Assembly: GCA_013397795.1 (NCBI GenBank)
Contig: VZTJ01001761.1
Span: 2,044,481 to 2,108,480 of the forward strand
Direction: 5' to 3'
DNA length: 64,000 nucleotides
DNA from: Orthonyx spaldingii
Lineage: Eukaryota; Chordata; Aves; Passeriformes; Orthonychidae
The notes below the pieces were generated by a model. The model made no database searches. It was not told where the DNA came from and worked only from the letters and a program-made list of their open reading frames with translations. Shown piece after piece: positions 51,755 to 63,093 of the stretch (its first letter is position 1; every line of letters starts with the position of its first letter). The position numbers and the translations under genes are program-made.

Positions 51755-51760
51755 TTTAAT
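51755..51760 (-). terminator. LTR polyadenylation signal (ATTAAA)
   Basis: On the minus strand TTTTCCTATTAAATTATAAT contains ATTAAA, downstream of a T-rich stretch as is usual in this LTR. The family more often has AGTAAA or AATAAA-like forms at this site; the variant here is a common functional one. Confidence 0.55.
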
Positions 51761-51985
51761 AGGAAAATTAAAGTAAATGCAATAATACAAAAAAAAAAAA
51801 CCTGACAGAGTCGGGATACAACCTGACACACTGTTAGTCAGGGTGGTTGTAGTAGTCCAAGTGAAGAGGGGCAGTTGAAGCAGTGATCTGGTAGAAGGGA
51901 CTGATCTCCACCTGAGGGTCCAGTGGTAGCCCTTGTCCTCTGGGAATCCAGTAGGCAGGGCTGGCTGGTGCAGGTCCAAAGCCCA

Positions 51986-51994
51986 GGTTATATT
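51986..51994 (-). promoter_or_regulatory. LTR TATA-like element
   Basis: It reads AATATAACC on the minus strand and is followed by TGGGCTTTGGACCTGCACC. It lies at the expected place between the U3 motif array and the polyadenylation signal. It departs from the TATAAA consensus, so core promoter strength is doubtful. Confidence 0.55.
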
Positions 51995-52045
51995 CTGCTG
52001 GGAATGCTTGGCTCCTCCCCCCTGGGTGGAGCATCTCACAATGGG

Positions 52046-52159
52046 ATGAGGTCATTCCGGCGAGGTAATTCCATGAGTCATGTGGTGGTTTCTTGACGGC
52101 CCATTAACAGAGATAACACCCAGCAGGAGTTATCAGGGATGAGTCATGACAGGAGATAA
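52046..52159 (-). promoter_or_regulatory. U3 motif array: two AP-1 sites and three GATA motifs
   Basis: Perfect AP-1 sites TGAGTCA lie at 52074-52080 and 52140-52146, 66 bases apart. GATA-type motifs lie at 52111-52116 (AGATAA), 52130-52135 (TGATAA on the minus strand) and 52154-52159 (AGATAA). A nuclear-receptor-like half-site AGGTCA occurs near 52049-52054. The word GAGATAACA occurs twice (from 52110 and from 52153), suggesting that a U3 unit was duplicated. Binding is inferred from motif identity only. Confidence 0.5.
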
Positions 52160-52190
52160 CAAGCAGTGCCCCACCTGTTTTAACAGCTTG

Positions 52191-53893
52191 TGGAGATGGT
52201 AATAGAATATATCTTATATTGCAACCTAGGACAATTCCCTAGTCCTAAGACCTCGCTGCAATTTAAAGTGGCCTAAGACTGATTGGGTGTTAGCTGTAAG
52301 ATGAGGAGATTCATGCCATCCTTACAGAATTCACAATGCTTTTCACAATGTCTTTTCAATGACAATGGCTCTTGGTGTTTGATTCCCTTGCAGGTGGTAT
52401 GTATCCAGTTTGGTCAAGGATCTCCAGCCTCAGTTGCACAAACCTGGCGAAGTTCTGCCTTATTGTGCTGCTCCAGCCTTTGCTTTCTGCCCCCAGCACC
52501 TCCCAGATGCATTGTCCTTGTGGTACAAGGGTCTGACCTCAAACACTGAGCGTGGCTTGAAAACACCTGCTGGACTGGTCCCACTAAACTTCTGAAAACC
52601 CATTTTAGTGACATTTCTTCCATAATAATAAAGAATCTGTACTTTTTAGGTACCTCAGGGTATTTTTTTACACTAGAACAACTATGTTTTACATTTTTTA
52701 CAACTATTCTACAGTTGTAGACCTGCAAGCTACTTTGCAAAATAGGGGCCTCCTTACATGCTGTGTTGAGGAGAAAGGATGTCAGGCAACTCTATCTGAG
52801 CCTTGGATCTTTGGAGGATGCAATGTCCAGACAGAGGAGGCAAAATGAACTCACTGCTTTTAACTGGAACAAAATCTATGAGTGGAAAAGATGTTATCAA
52901 AATCATACCCACGATAGCATCTCCAATGCATTAGTCTAACCTTAAATATTTCATTAATTAACTTCAAATATTTGAGTAGTTATTCTCCCTCATTGCCCTG
53001 AAGTTTTCCATTCTGCAAAGAAGTGATAGTGTCTGTCTAGAATGAAACACCTCTGCTCTGAAGCATTTAGATAAGATCTGGGGAGCTGCTGTCCTCTGTC
53101 CTTGCTAGACAGCAGAGCACTTTATAAAATTTGTGATCCATTTTACATCTGTATTCATACAAGTATTGGGATCTATTAATTTCTAATTCCCAACCAGAGA
53201 AAGAATTATTCCAAAGTGTTTCTCCCAGCCCTTATTTTTAAAGGGAGTTTAAATTATGGAAATGGAACTTCTCCCCATGGGAGAGGAAGCCTAACATCCC
53301 TGCCTGTTGTTCCTCTAAACCTGATATAATTAAGTCCCAGGAAAGCTCCATCTCACCAGCAGAGAGTTTGATTTTAATGAATAATGCTTTCTCTTTAAAG
53401 AATGATGTGTGTCTGCAAGAGAGGTCTTGGCTTTATAAAATGTGGCCTTGGAGAGCAGAACCCGCTTGAACCACAAGTTCACCACAGGCTTTGGCTGGAT
53501 GATGCTTTGGTAAGACAAGGGCGACCTGTGGAAACACGTTCCCTTTGTACTTCTCCAGCTCTTTTCCCCTTCCCAGCAATAAATGCTGTGACAGACAGAC
53601 ACCACAGTGCTCAGAGCCAGCAGAGCTCATGGAGCAGTTGCACAAGCTGCTCGAGGCAGAGCCAGCAGTCTGCCACAACCATGACCTTAAATAGCTTTTC
53701 TTTCTATGCCAATTCAAGCCATGGTTTGACTGTGCAGCAAATCTGGCTTCAGCGCTGCTAACACAGGAGCAGAAATGCTGTGGCCACATAACACCAAGCA
53801 TTGATCCAATATAAATTCACTCTGCCAGCTTAAATCTGCTGAAATAATATCAAGAGGTTATGTTCATACAGACAGGCTTCATTCTGTACAGTG
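52191..53893. other. Non-coding sequence, no gene recognised
   Basis: The first 100 bases may still belong to the LTR U3. The remainder has frames up to 122 codons (53433-53801 minus; 53402-53761 plus, overlapping on opposite strands), neither with a recognisable domain. No RNA gene is seen. Confidence 0.55.
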
Positions 53894-54158
53894 TATTCAC
53901 ACCATTCTGCACTCCTGAACATCTCAGCAGTCCTGCCAGAGCCAGCAGGAAACCAGTAGAGACTGCTCTCTTCTCCTCTCCTCTCCTCTCCTCTCCTCTC
54001 CTCTCCTCTCCTCTCCTCTCCTCTCNTATTCACACCATTCTGCACTCCTGAACATCTCAGCAGTCCTGCCAGAGCCAGCAGGAAACCAGTAGAGACTGCT
54101 CTCTTCTCCTCTCCTCTCCTCTCCTCTCCTCTCCTCTCTCCTCTCCTCCTCTCTCCTC
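53894..54158. repeat. Duplicated flank plus (CTCTC)n array around a single N
   Basis: A unique stretch beginning TATTCACACCATTCTGCACT at 53894 runs for about 79 bases into a CTCTC pentanucleotide array that ends at a lone N (54026). The same unique stretch restarts at 54027, base for base as far as I can read, and runs into a second CTCTC array that becomes irregular after about 54130. The offset is 133 bases. A one-base gap symbol at the exact junction suggests two overlapping contig ends placed side by side instead of being merged. Confidence 0.85.
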
Positions 54159-57080
54159 CTGTCTCCCATTTTAATTTCCATTTTGTTTCTGTCTCCCTGT
54201 ATTTATTTATTTAACACAAGCCCCTCTTTCACCATGAGATGGTCCAGGACTGCTGTCTCTCCGACCACCTCTCACACTGCCTGAAGGGCATCCAAGAGAA
54301 AGAAGAGAAATAAAATCAAACTCTTCTGCTCATTTTCACTTGAACTAGAACACAGACCTGAGGGATCGCTGGAATGGTGTAGTAACTGGAGGACATTTAC
54401 AAATATTTAAAGGTTTATCACTTACATAGGGTTTTTGACACATAAATGACAGTAAGCACAAGCACACAGTTCAGTGCTTTCATTTTAGGGACAAAATTGT
54501 CTTATATCCAGAGTAACATTAGCATAATTTCCTGAAGGAATAAACACACTAACACTAATCAAAGGAAAAAAAGGCCAAACCCTAAACAAATCATAAGATA
54601 TGCACAGTTCTTTGGTTGCAACTCTTTGTACAATAAAAAAAAAGCCTTGAGCACTAACATGGACACATAACTCGGCAACTAAAGGCTTCGTGTTCCTGAT
54701 GAATTATTTAATCACAGAGAAAATACAGATCTGAACAGGGTTCAGCATATCTCCTTGTCTTCTTTAGGGGTCCTGCAGTGTTTCTTCTCTTAGGTGGCAT
54801 TGGTGTTTTTCTCTCTGCCAGCTGCCACTGCCCTTTCTGGCTTGCTCCCCATTAGAGAAAATGTGTCTCAAATGTGATTGAAAACAAAAGTTTCTCAGTA
54901 TGTGTTGGAATGAGAAGTTCAGTAGTGGATTAGGAAGACATAGGCACATCCCTTCTCATTACACTGGTAAGTATCCCATTCCTAAGTCCAGCTGTATAAT
55001 ACTGATTTTCATCCTTGATTTCAGAAGAAAAAAAAGGGAGCAAATTCAGTCATAGCACTCAGGAAACATTTACCACCATCAAAATACTAAAAGCCTCTTT
55101 TGATGACAGGCTTGTGTCCAGTCGCATCAATAGTTCTCCATACAGACCGTTCCCCTGAATAAATATTAACTTTTCTGCTCAAGCATCAACCAATTATTCA
55201 CATAAGCCTCATTCCTAATGTAATGACACTGGCAAAAAAAAGATAACACACAAACCAAGTATTTTCAAATCTACCCTGGCAAACACTTTGTGTCCTTTAT
55301 GGGATGATTTGCTGTGGTGTGTTGCATTACTGTAGCACCATTACTTGTTATATTACTACGTGTGGAACAGGCTGTCAGCAGCAGATGGACTATTACTGAT
55401 ATGCAAGTAGGTGAGATACAGTGGCTGCACAAATTAAATCATTGTTTGCAGATCTCTGTGCTGGTTCCTCCTCAGTAGAGGGCCAGAGCAAAGTGGTAGG
55501 AATTCCTCAATATTAAATCACTGCTGATTTTTTGCAATGCAATATAAAAAGCAATGCAAACAAAAATTACTGGCGAATCAAGGTTGTGAAAGCCATTTCT
55601 ATGCATCGTTAGTGTACATATTTACATTAAGATAAAAGATGCACAGGGATTTAGCTGTGAGGCTCCCATAGAGGAGACATATGTGGAATAAATCTGTACA
55701 CATCTTCCTGCAAATTTACTGAAGTTTTTAAGTGTTTGGGTAACTATATGGCTTAAATTTACATGTAGAGTTTTAATGGCTAGGTTTGGCAGATTTTAAT
55801 GCTTTAAATTAGACAGGAATGTATTCTTTGTCTCAAACGTGCAGCCTAAATAGCATTTCCCAGTGCAGCTGGCTTATTAACGAAACGATGCAAAACAAAC
55901 CCAATCATGAGCCTTTTTCTTGCCTGATGTCAGTTGCAATGGGGTCCTCTGGTCATATCCATTCTGTAACAAGGAGGAGGAGGTGGGATCAGCCTGTGGA
56001 CAAAGAGCATCCTCACAGATGGCGAGCAAGGCAGTGGCACATGAACAGGCTGTGCCTCCTGTGTTTGCTGAGATGGGGATCCATCCAGAATGCACAAGTA
56101 GCCCCTGCAGAATTCAGTCACCTACAGGGAAGGGAAGGTGGCTCAGTGGTCCAGATCAGGATTAATTATTGGTGTTTATAAATTGCCATCACAAGTGCTC
56201 ACACACTCATACACTGGGGAAGGATGCTGGCTAGTAGAAGTGTCAGCAAGTTCCTGCTGTGTCTTCCTCCCTGCTGTCTCTTCATCTTTCTCTTTGTGTT
56301 TCCAAGAATAACTCCTGAATAAGTTTCATAGAGGCTATACCTTTGTGGCAACTTAGCTTGGCTTGCCATCTGCCCATCTCTCTGCATCGCTTATGAATCC
56401 TGACAGCAATTTGAATCCCAAGGTGTACACAGAGAAAACTGGGTGGAGGGTACCAGTGGATCATGGATTGCAGGGATGGACACCTATGCAGGCAGCACAG
56501 ACACAGACACACCTGTGAAGCCTGAGCATCGTCCCTGGGCATGTCAGAAATCTGTGGAGGTGGCTCATCCCCAATAATGCCTGCACTCCTCACCTGGGTG
56601 TGAGCACCATGCCGTGCTGATGCAGACGGCAGGTGTAGCTGGGAGAAGACCATCTCCCTCTCTTATCTCAGTCAAGAAACAACCCAGCCATGAAATGAAG
56701 CTCTGCATGCCTGATTACCCAGGAGAAGGATGCAGCCCTGGGAGGCCAGCACAGCCAGCAGCAGTGGCCTTGAATCCTGACTGGATTCAATCTGCGGTGG
56801 AGAACCCAGGAAAGTGCACAGACACATGTGGAGCAATGACTCACAAGTAATTTGCTTTGTCTCCTCTAATGGGCAGAGATGATCTGTAGGTCCTCTGCCT
56901 CCCACTCTGGTCTCTAACTGAGTCAGAAAGCTGACGATATCGGCCTCCTGCAAGCTGTATCACGGGGGAGTGATGACAGCCATCTTCGTGGTGGTTGAAT
57001 TCTTCTCAGAGCCATGGTAACAACGCTCCTAATTGAGGGACACGAAAAATGAGCAGTCTCTCCCTCCCACTCTTTCATAT
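54159..57080. other. Non-coding sequence, no gene recognised
   Basis: Frames reach 123 codons (56282-56653 minus) and 120 codons (55819-56181 plus) with no recognisable domain. 55120-55260 is AT-rich and repeat-free, with a texture like conserved non-coding DNA. No transposable element is identified. Confidence 0.6.
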
Positions 57081-57081
57081 G

Positions 57082-57111
57082 CACACACACACACACACAC
57101 ACACAGAGAGA
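57082..57111. repeat. (CA)n microsatellite with short GA end
   Basis: About 12 CA dinucleotides are followed by AGAGAGA. In birds such loci are frequent and often length-polymorphic. Confidence 0.95.
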
Positions 57112-60100
57112 AAGCCCAGAAACGGATGATGCAGCACTTCTCCTGACCTGAAGGATACACCAGCTCCAGGGAGGGAGAATGTACCTGTGGGCAGCCTCCA
57201 GCCTTCTCCCTGCCGCAGCGTCTGTGGGGTTTCCCGGAGCCACATGGCAGCAGGACTGCACCAGCAGGACTGGATTTCCACAGGACACATCAAACCGAGT
57301 TTTGGCAAAGGGGGTGCACCAAAGTATAAAATTCAGCATCCTTGTCCTTAAAATTTCCCATTGCTCCACCTACAAGGTGCTCAAAGGGTCTCTGGGAAGT
57401 GACTGTAGGTGTCATTACTGAAGGGGCTGAGTTTTTTTGTTTAACTTCCAGACAAGGAGAATCACCTCTTTCCCAATGAAAGTGAGCCAGGCTCAGTTTT
57501 TTCTTATGCCTCCAGAACACAGAGCTTAAGTTAATCAGATCTTGCAGATGATTTTAAAGTGTTTGCTCTCTCCTGTCTAGCTAACATTTTTTAGTGTTCT
57601 TTCTACCATGATGCAGCTGGGCTCTGTTCCTGCTGAAAAATGCTGCACTAGACAATACCACACACAAACTGCTTACTCCAGTGCAGACTCCATGAACCGA
57701 GACCTTCTCAGGTGCTGAAACTTCTTACCCTCACACAGAAATTCAATGAAGACCTCACAAGCCTTCTTCACTTCCGTCTCACGTAATCATCACACAAACA
57801 TAAACTTCTACTTTTATAGCCTGAACTCAGGTTATGCCTTGCTTTTAGATTTTTCCACACAGCAAATCCCCCTTTTCCGTTTTGAGCATCCTCATATGTA
57901 CCTTGTCCCTTCCTAGGGTGAATAATTAATTTCACCAGCAGGCTTCTGCTTGTTTATACCATACATCCCATTTGAAGTTAATTAGACGTATTAAAGTTTT
58001 CAAGTTAAAAATAAAACATCCCCAAAGATGCTATCTATGCCCTTAAAAACACTATTTGTGCTGGCATGCACAAATTCTCCCTTTTTTATCCAGAGTAGCC
58101 ACCGGGCTCATTTCCTCTCTCACAGTTCTCGTCTTCCCCCGGATTTGCATCCCTGCAGGAGCCCAGGGGCTGTTTAACACACCGTGGCTCCCCTCAGCCA
58201 GGACCTTGTTGCAGCAGAGCACTCAACACCCACTCAACTCCTCAAGTTCTTGTTCCAAGGAAGCCGTGTAGGAAAGTGGTTTCCTGGGGGAGAATGTAAC
58301 TCAGTGCTGTAGAGTCAGTTTTGCAGTAAAAGCAATCGCTGCCTGATAATATTTGAGGGATTTTTTTTTCCCTATGAAAAAAAAAATGGCACAAAAATTG
58401 TTATTTAAAATTGTTGTGAAAATAAAACTGTCCTCCTAAGTTCTCACATTTAAAATTTTCTATGAAGGTGCAGCACGTTCCTACTATTATTAAAGAAAAT
58501 ATTATAAATAATACATGCTGCCATCCAAAACCTGAAGTATCCAGCATTTCAACATTGATTATTGTGATACATGGAGATCCTAAGACGTGCTCAATCCTAA
58601 ATGTTAGGGAAAAAAATCCACAGCTTTTCCAGATAATATACTGAAACTAGATTGTGGATGAAACACACATAATTTGAGGTTGTTTCTTTAGCCTTATGAA
58701 TTTGGGTAGGATTTTTCAAAATGTAAATTATATCTGCTGTATGAAAGCCCACTCTGCATCAGACAAGAAGTCCTTTAGTTCTGTCTCCACTGGCTGCTTT
58801 TCCCAAGGGAAGTGAAAGAGCAGGACAAGGACATGTGATATTCTCCTCTCATATTCTTCCAGTCTCCACCTGTTTTCAAGTAGAGACAGTTGCTGTGTTG
58901 GAAGTGGTTTCTGTGTAATTAGTTACACACAGTGAATTTATTTCATGTGTATTTGTCCAGTCTTGTCTTGAACCTGTGTCAGCCTTCGAAATGTCTTGTC
59001 AAGTTATCCCCAACAAATAGGAAGGCTTTCTAGGTTTTTTTTTTGGTTGTTTCTCTTCTTTTTCTCCTTTTTGTTTTGTTTATGTGCTCAATTGTTTTAA
59101 GGGAAGTTAAGATCTAATAAGAGAAGTGCATAGTCAGGGCTTCAAGGACTCCACGTACTGTGAGAACTGGAAACACAAGAAACAGGGAACAAACCTTTTA
59201 CATCAAGGCATGAGCCAACTTCTGACCAGTGACGTTTAGAAGGAAACTGGGCTTGCAATTTATCCCATAACCCAGTACTGACCTGCTTCTAACAGATTTA
59301 TTTGAGGTATTTGGTGCTGGTCACCATTAGAGGCAGGTGTCCAGATTGCACAGACCTTAAATAAGAAAGTTTCTGTGTTCCCATTTAACCAGTTTGTTTT
59401 ATTTATTAATTAAGTGAAGAAATATGCAGATTTCACAAATGGTTGGTTTCCTTCCAGAACTAAACTTCTGCCATTCCGACAAGCAAGTGCTTTATCCATT
59501 GACTTAAAGTGTGTTCCTTTTCTTACTAATCTCTGGCAGGGAAGTGCACATTTCTTCCCATGTTTGCTTCTTTTCCTGTGTGTTTTCAAGCTTTCTCCAA
59601 CCCTGCTGCCTGTTTTGTAAGAATAGAAGCCCTGATAAAGTGTTTTTTAAATGCTGCTATCCTGTTTGGCTGCTTTTTGTCCCTCCTCACCCTCCTCTTT
59701 GCTTCTTTGGAACCAGGAACTGTCCTGGCTCCAATCACAGCCTGAAAACACTGGGACTTATTTAAACTTACCACTGGAAACACTTGGACAATTTTGGGTG
59801 GAAAGCTGGGATAAATGCCTGTACCCTGCCTCTCTTCAGTGGTCTGACAACCATCTGCCTGACTCTGTGTGGAGCAGCACAAGGGGTTTTGGGAGAAGGT
59901 TATCACAGGGAATGCCTGTGGATGCAGGTTCCCACAGTGGGGCCTTGGGGGTAAATTGTTTTGAGGTGGCCACAGCTCATCCAGAGACCAACAGAAGGTG
60001 CAGAAGCTCTTCAGGCACTGGATGTCTCGAGGTGGGCATTAGAAGAGTAGAAGGCATCAAAAATGAAGACATTTTAACAGATCCACTGCTTAATTATCTC

Positions 60101-60127
60101 TAAATCGGCAGTACTAAAACTCATCTG
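57112..60127. other. Non-coding sequence, no gene recognised
   Basis: A few CpGs cluster at 57212-57238. Frames up to 150 codons occur (59651-60103 plus), and two long antisense frames lie around 56923-57369; none is recognisable. Homopolymer runs occur at about 58363-58387 (T then A) and 59034-59044 (T). Confidence 0.6.
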
Positions 60128-60185
60128 CTCCACCAGGTTGCTGTAAAGGTTAAATAGTGCCATTATTAAAGTGCTTTAGAAAGGT
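60128..60185 (+). repeat. Possible MIR/L3-type SINE 3' end
   Basis: CACCAGGTTGCTGTAAAGGT, TAAATAGTGCCATTATTAAA and GTGCTTTAGAAAGG resemble, in order, the 3' half of amniote core-SINEs (GGTTGTTGTGAGGATTAAAT, then GTAAAGTGCTTTGAGA). It is short and old; the boundaries are approximate. Confidence 0.45.
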
Positions 60186-63021
60186 AATTAATCAGTAGTT
60201 TTATTTTTAGAGCCAAAGTTAACCATTTAAATGATATATCTCACTTTCCTGCCACTTGCCTACCATTTACTCTTCAGGAATATCCACTTCTCAGGACTCC
60301 TGCTTTTTTTACCTACATCAGAAATTCTCAGGTAATGCATGCCATATCTTAATAATTACATTTTTGAGTCATTAAACACACTACATATCTGCCAAACTCT
60401 CTCCCAGGCTTACTCTTAATGGCAATTGAATTCAGTTTGAAGCAGTGACCACACTAAAGCACTTTTGTTTGGAGCTATTTCTCTTCCGTTTACACAGGAG
60501 TGAGTGAGCAATGGCCAGAGAGGCTGCTGAACTAAGCAAAAAATCACAATTTCTGTTCTTGTGGGACATTTTAATATTTTGGGGGTTTTAAATTTCCAAT
60601 CAAAGGACATGTTAAGTAACAGAACTTTCTGTGGGATAGAAATGTTCCTAAATTCTACCAGAATTTCAGAGAGCACAGCTGAATTATTGAGTTTTGGGGT
60701 AATATCAGCTGGTGTTCTATTAGGAGGGAACCAGGGGTCTCAGGGAAGTTGTAGTATACCCATAAGGAAAGCTGGGAGCATAAATTACACCTCCTTTGAG
60801 GCACCTGGACTTCAGTGCTGAGCACAAAACGAAACATTTCCCTTTCCTTAAAAGAAAAGTGAAACACATTGATTTGGTATGAACAGCGATGCAATATTTC
60901 ACTTTGATGGCTTAAAGAAAGAGCAAATGTTTTGGTCTAAGTAGAAAATTCCCTTTGGATACTTTCACATTTCTGTAAAATTTTTTTTTCTGACAGCAAA
61001 AGGACAAACATTTAATGGAAAATCCCCATCCATCAATCTAAGTAAAAGTTTTAGTGATTGCCAGCACAGAATGGCACAGGAGGCTCTCACAGCAGCAGTC
61101 AAGAATTTTAGCCCTTAACCCTTAATTTTATTCTCTACAGTGTTTTTAGCTGAACGGTATTGTTTAGGAAAAACTTTTGTTTTCATAGGCATCCATTATT
61201 TCTTTTCAGCTGAGTACTGAACAGTGAAACTGTGCAGAAACTCTGCCATACAGGAAACAACAAAAGCTACAGACTTGAAGTTGCCTTCTCTTAAAAAGAG
61301 CCCTGGATTTGACCTATCTGCATCCTGTGGAGCTCACTCAGCAACAGGAGGACTTCAGCTAGAGCAAAAAACCTTGATTTTCATAAGTAACTCAAAACTA
61401 ATTGGAGATTGTAAAATCCTGTTGACTTCCCATGGATATTATAGGGATGTTTCAAAACCCATCAAGTGGAAATCCAAAGATTTCTCTTTTCAAGCACTCC
61501 AAAGCTGGGATGAGAAGGGTTTCCATGATGTCTTATACGAGCTGTGCAATCAGACTTTGACCTCATTCAGCTCTGTGGGTCAGGGTCTTGGGCCAGGCTG
61601 GGTTTCCCTCAATGTACCAGACTCCAACTATTTGGAGAAAAGGCAAAGGGAGTTGGCAACTACCAATTCTAGAATGACATGATGGGAGATAAACTGGCAT
61701 CACAGCTCCGAGGGTACGGTGAGCACTCTATAATTCCCAAAGTCATTACAGCAATCTGCTTTCTGGTTTGTGGTAGAAATTCCCATTTTGAAATATGAAT
61801 TTCCAAGCCTGCATCTCTCTTAATTCTTCACAAAGGAATGCTTTTTGCAAGAAGATCAGTTGTTCCTATATATGTTAAAAAAAAAAAAAAATCTATTTAC
61901 CGTAGGAGAGTTTTAAAAAAGAAAGATGTTCAACCAGCCCTGTTTTTGCTATGACAATAATTGCATTGTGTTTAAACAGTCTTCAGACTGGTGCCTTCAC
62001 TGTGCCAACCTGAGCCTTTCCCCATAAAAAGGCAACATTCAACGGTGAAAACGATGGGAGGAGGGATGACATCTTTTCTTGGAGGAGAAGAGTGTGGGTG
62101 TTTATTAGCAGTCTGTGTGAATTCAGCAATGATACTCTCCGTGTTTGCTATTAGCAAATCTCACATGGGAGCTGCTCAGGCTGCTCCAGCTCCCAGCACA
62201 AGCAATTCCCACACCAAGCTGTGATGGAGGCAAAAGTACACGTGGGTCAAGGGCAGGCAGTGGGGACATATCTCTGTGGGAGAAGACACAGAGAAAGAGC
62301 TTGGCAGGGATGTGGGACATCAGAGCAGGGAAAAGGCAGCAGAGCATGAAATAAGAGCACAAAAGAGACTCTCATGCCCAAAATCTCAGACTTGCCAGAT
62401 CTGTGCAGTAACAAATCGCTCACATACTCCCATTTGTTTTCTTCAGAGGTGACTGAGAACATAAGCAGAGGTGAAGGTCAGCACTTAAGGTATAAACAAT
62501 CTCTGCCCTCCAGGTCTCAGAGGGTGAGAGGCCAGACACATCAGTCGTGCACAGAGAAGCTGCTCCATTAGAAACCACAAAGATGCGCCAATTCACACCT
62601 CTTCGTCTTCTGAACACTAATTTCTTGCTGGAGAATAAGAAATGTCTTATTCCTCACAGGCTGAGGGAAGGGGAACAAACACCTTGTTCACAGGGCAGTA
62701 AGGGCAGCCCAGTTAACTTTCATTTAGCCTTGGTCAGAAGTGCTGTTAAATGTCTTTCCAAACAGCCAGATGGAACATGGTCTCTGCTACGCCCGTCTTC
62801 TAAGCTGGCTAAAACCAGTGATGTTTTACATGGGAAAAGGAGCAATATTCAGGCAGACCTGAAATCTCCCCACTAAAATTCTCCTGTAAAGGCCAGATAG
62901 CCCTTCAGCTGCCTTTCTGGGTCTGGTCACATCATTGTTCCTTCATATTGCTTTATGTTAATTTTTCAGCTTTCACTTTCCCAGGCCACTAAACTGAAAT
63001 CACTGTAACAACATCAGGTGA
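60186..63021. other. Non-coding sequence, no gene recognised
   Basis: The longest frame is 61224-61682 plus (152 codons), without a recognisable domain and with no codon bias that I can judge by eye. An A-tract of about 15 bases lies at 61879-61893. No transposable element or RNA gene is recognised. Confidence 0.6.
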
Positions 63022-63093
63022 CAGTCTCTAAACCTCTATTCCCAACAGCCTCTAAACCTCTATTCCCAACAGTCTCTAAACCTCTATTCCTAA
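63022..63093. repeat. Three-copy 24-bp minisatellite
   Basis: The unit CAGTCTCTAAACCTCTATTC plus CCAA occurs at 63022-63045, 63046-63069 and 63070-63093. Copy 2 has C for T at position 4 and copy 3 has T for C at position 22. The near-identity implies a recent tandem duplication. Confidence 0.95.

Larger units (their letters stand above)
51729..52190 (-). mobile_element. Endogenous retrovirus LTR, passerine-type family
   Basis: On the minus strand, reading right to left, there is a U3 with repeated TGACTCAT and TTATCTC words, a TATA-like AATATAACC (51986-51994), then a leader with CTGGATTCCCAGAGGACAAG and CACCCTGACTAACAGTGTGT. These are followed by a GTCAGGTTGTATCCCGACTC stretch, a T-tract, an ATTAAA signal (51755-51760) and a U5 tail ending in CA at 51729. 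This order and wording match an LTR family I know from songbird genomes; the exact family name was not determined. The left edge is supported by the terminal TG (plus strand). The right (U3) edge is uncertain and could lie anywhere between about 52165 and 52290. No internal retroviral genes adjoin it, so it is probably a solo LTR. Confidence 0.8.
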
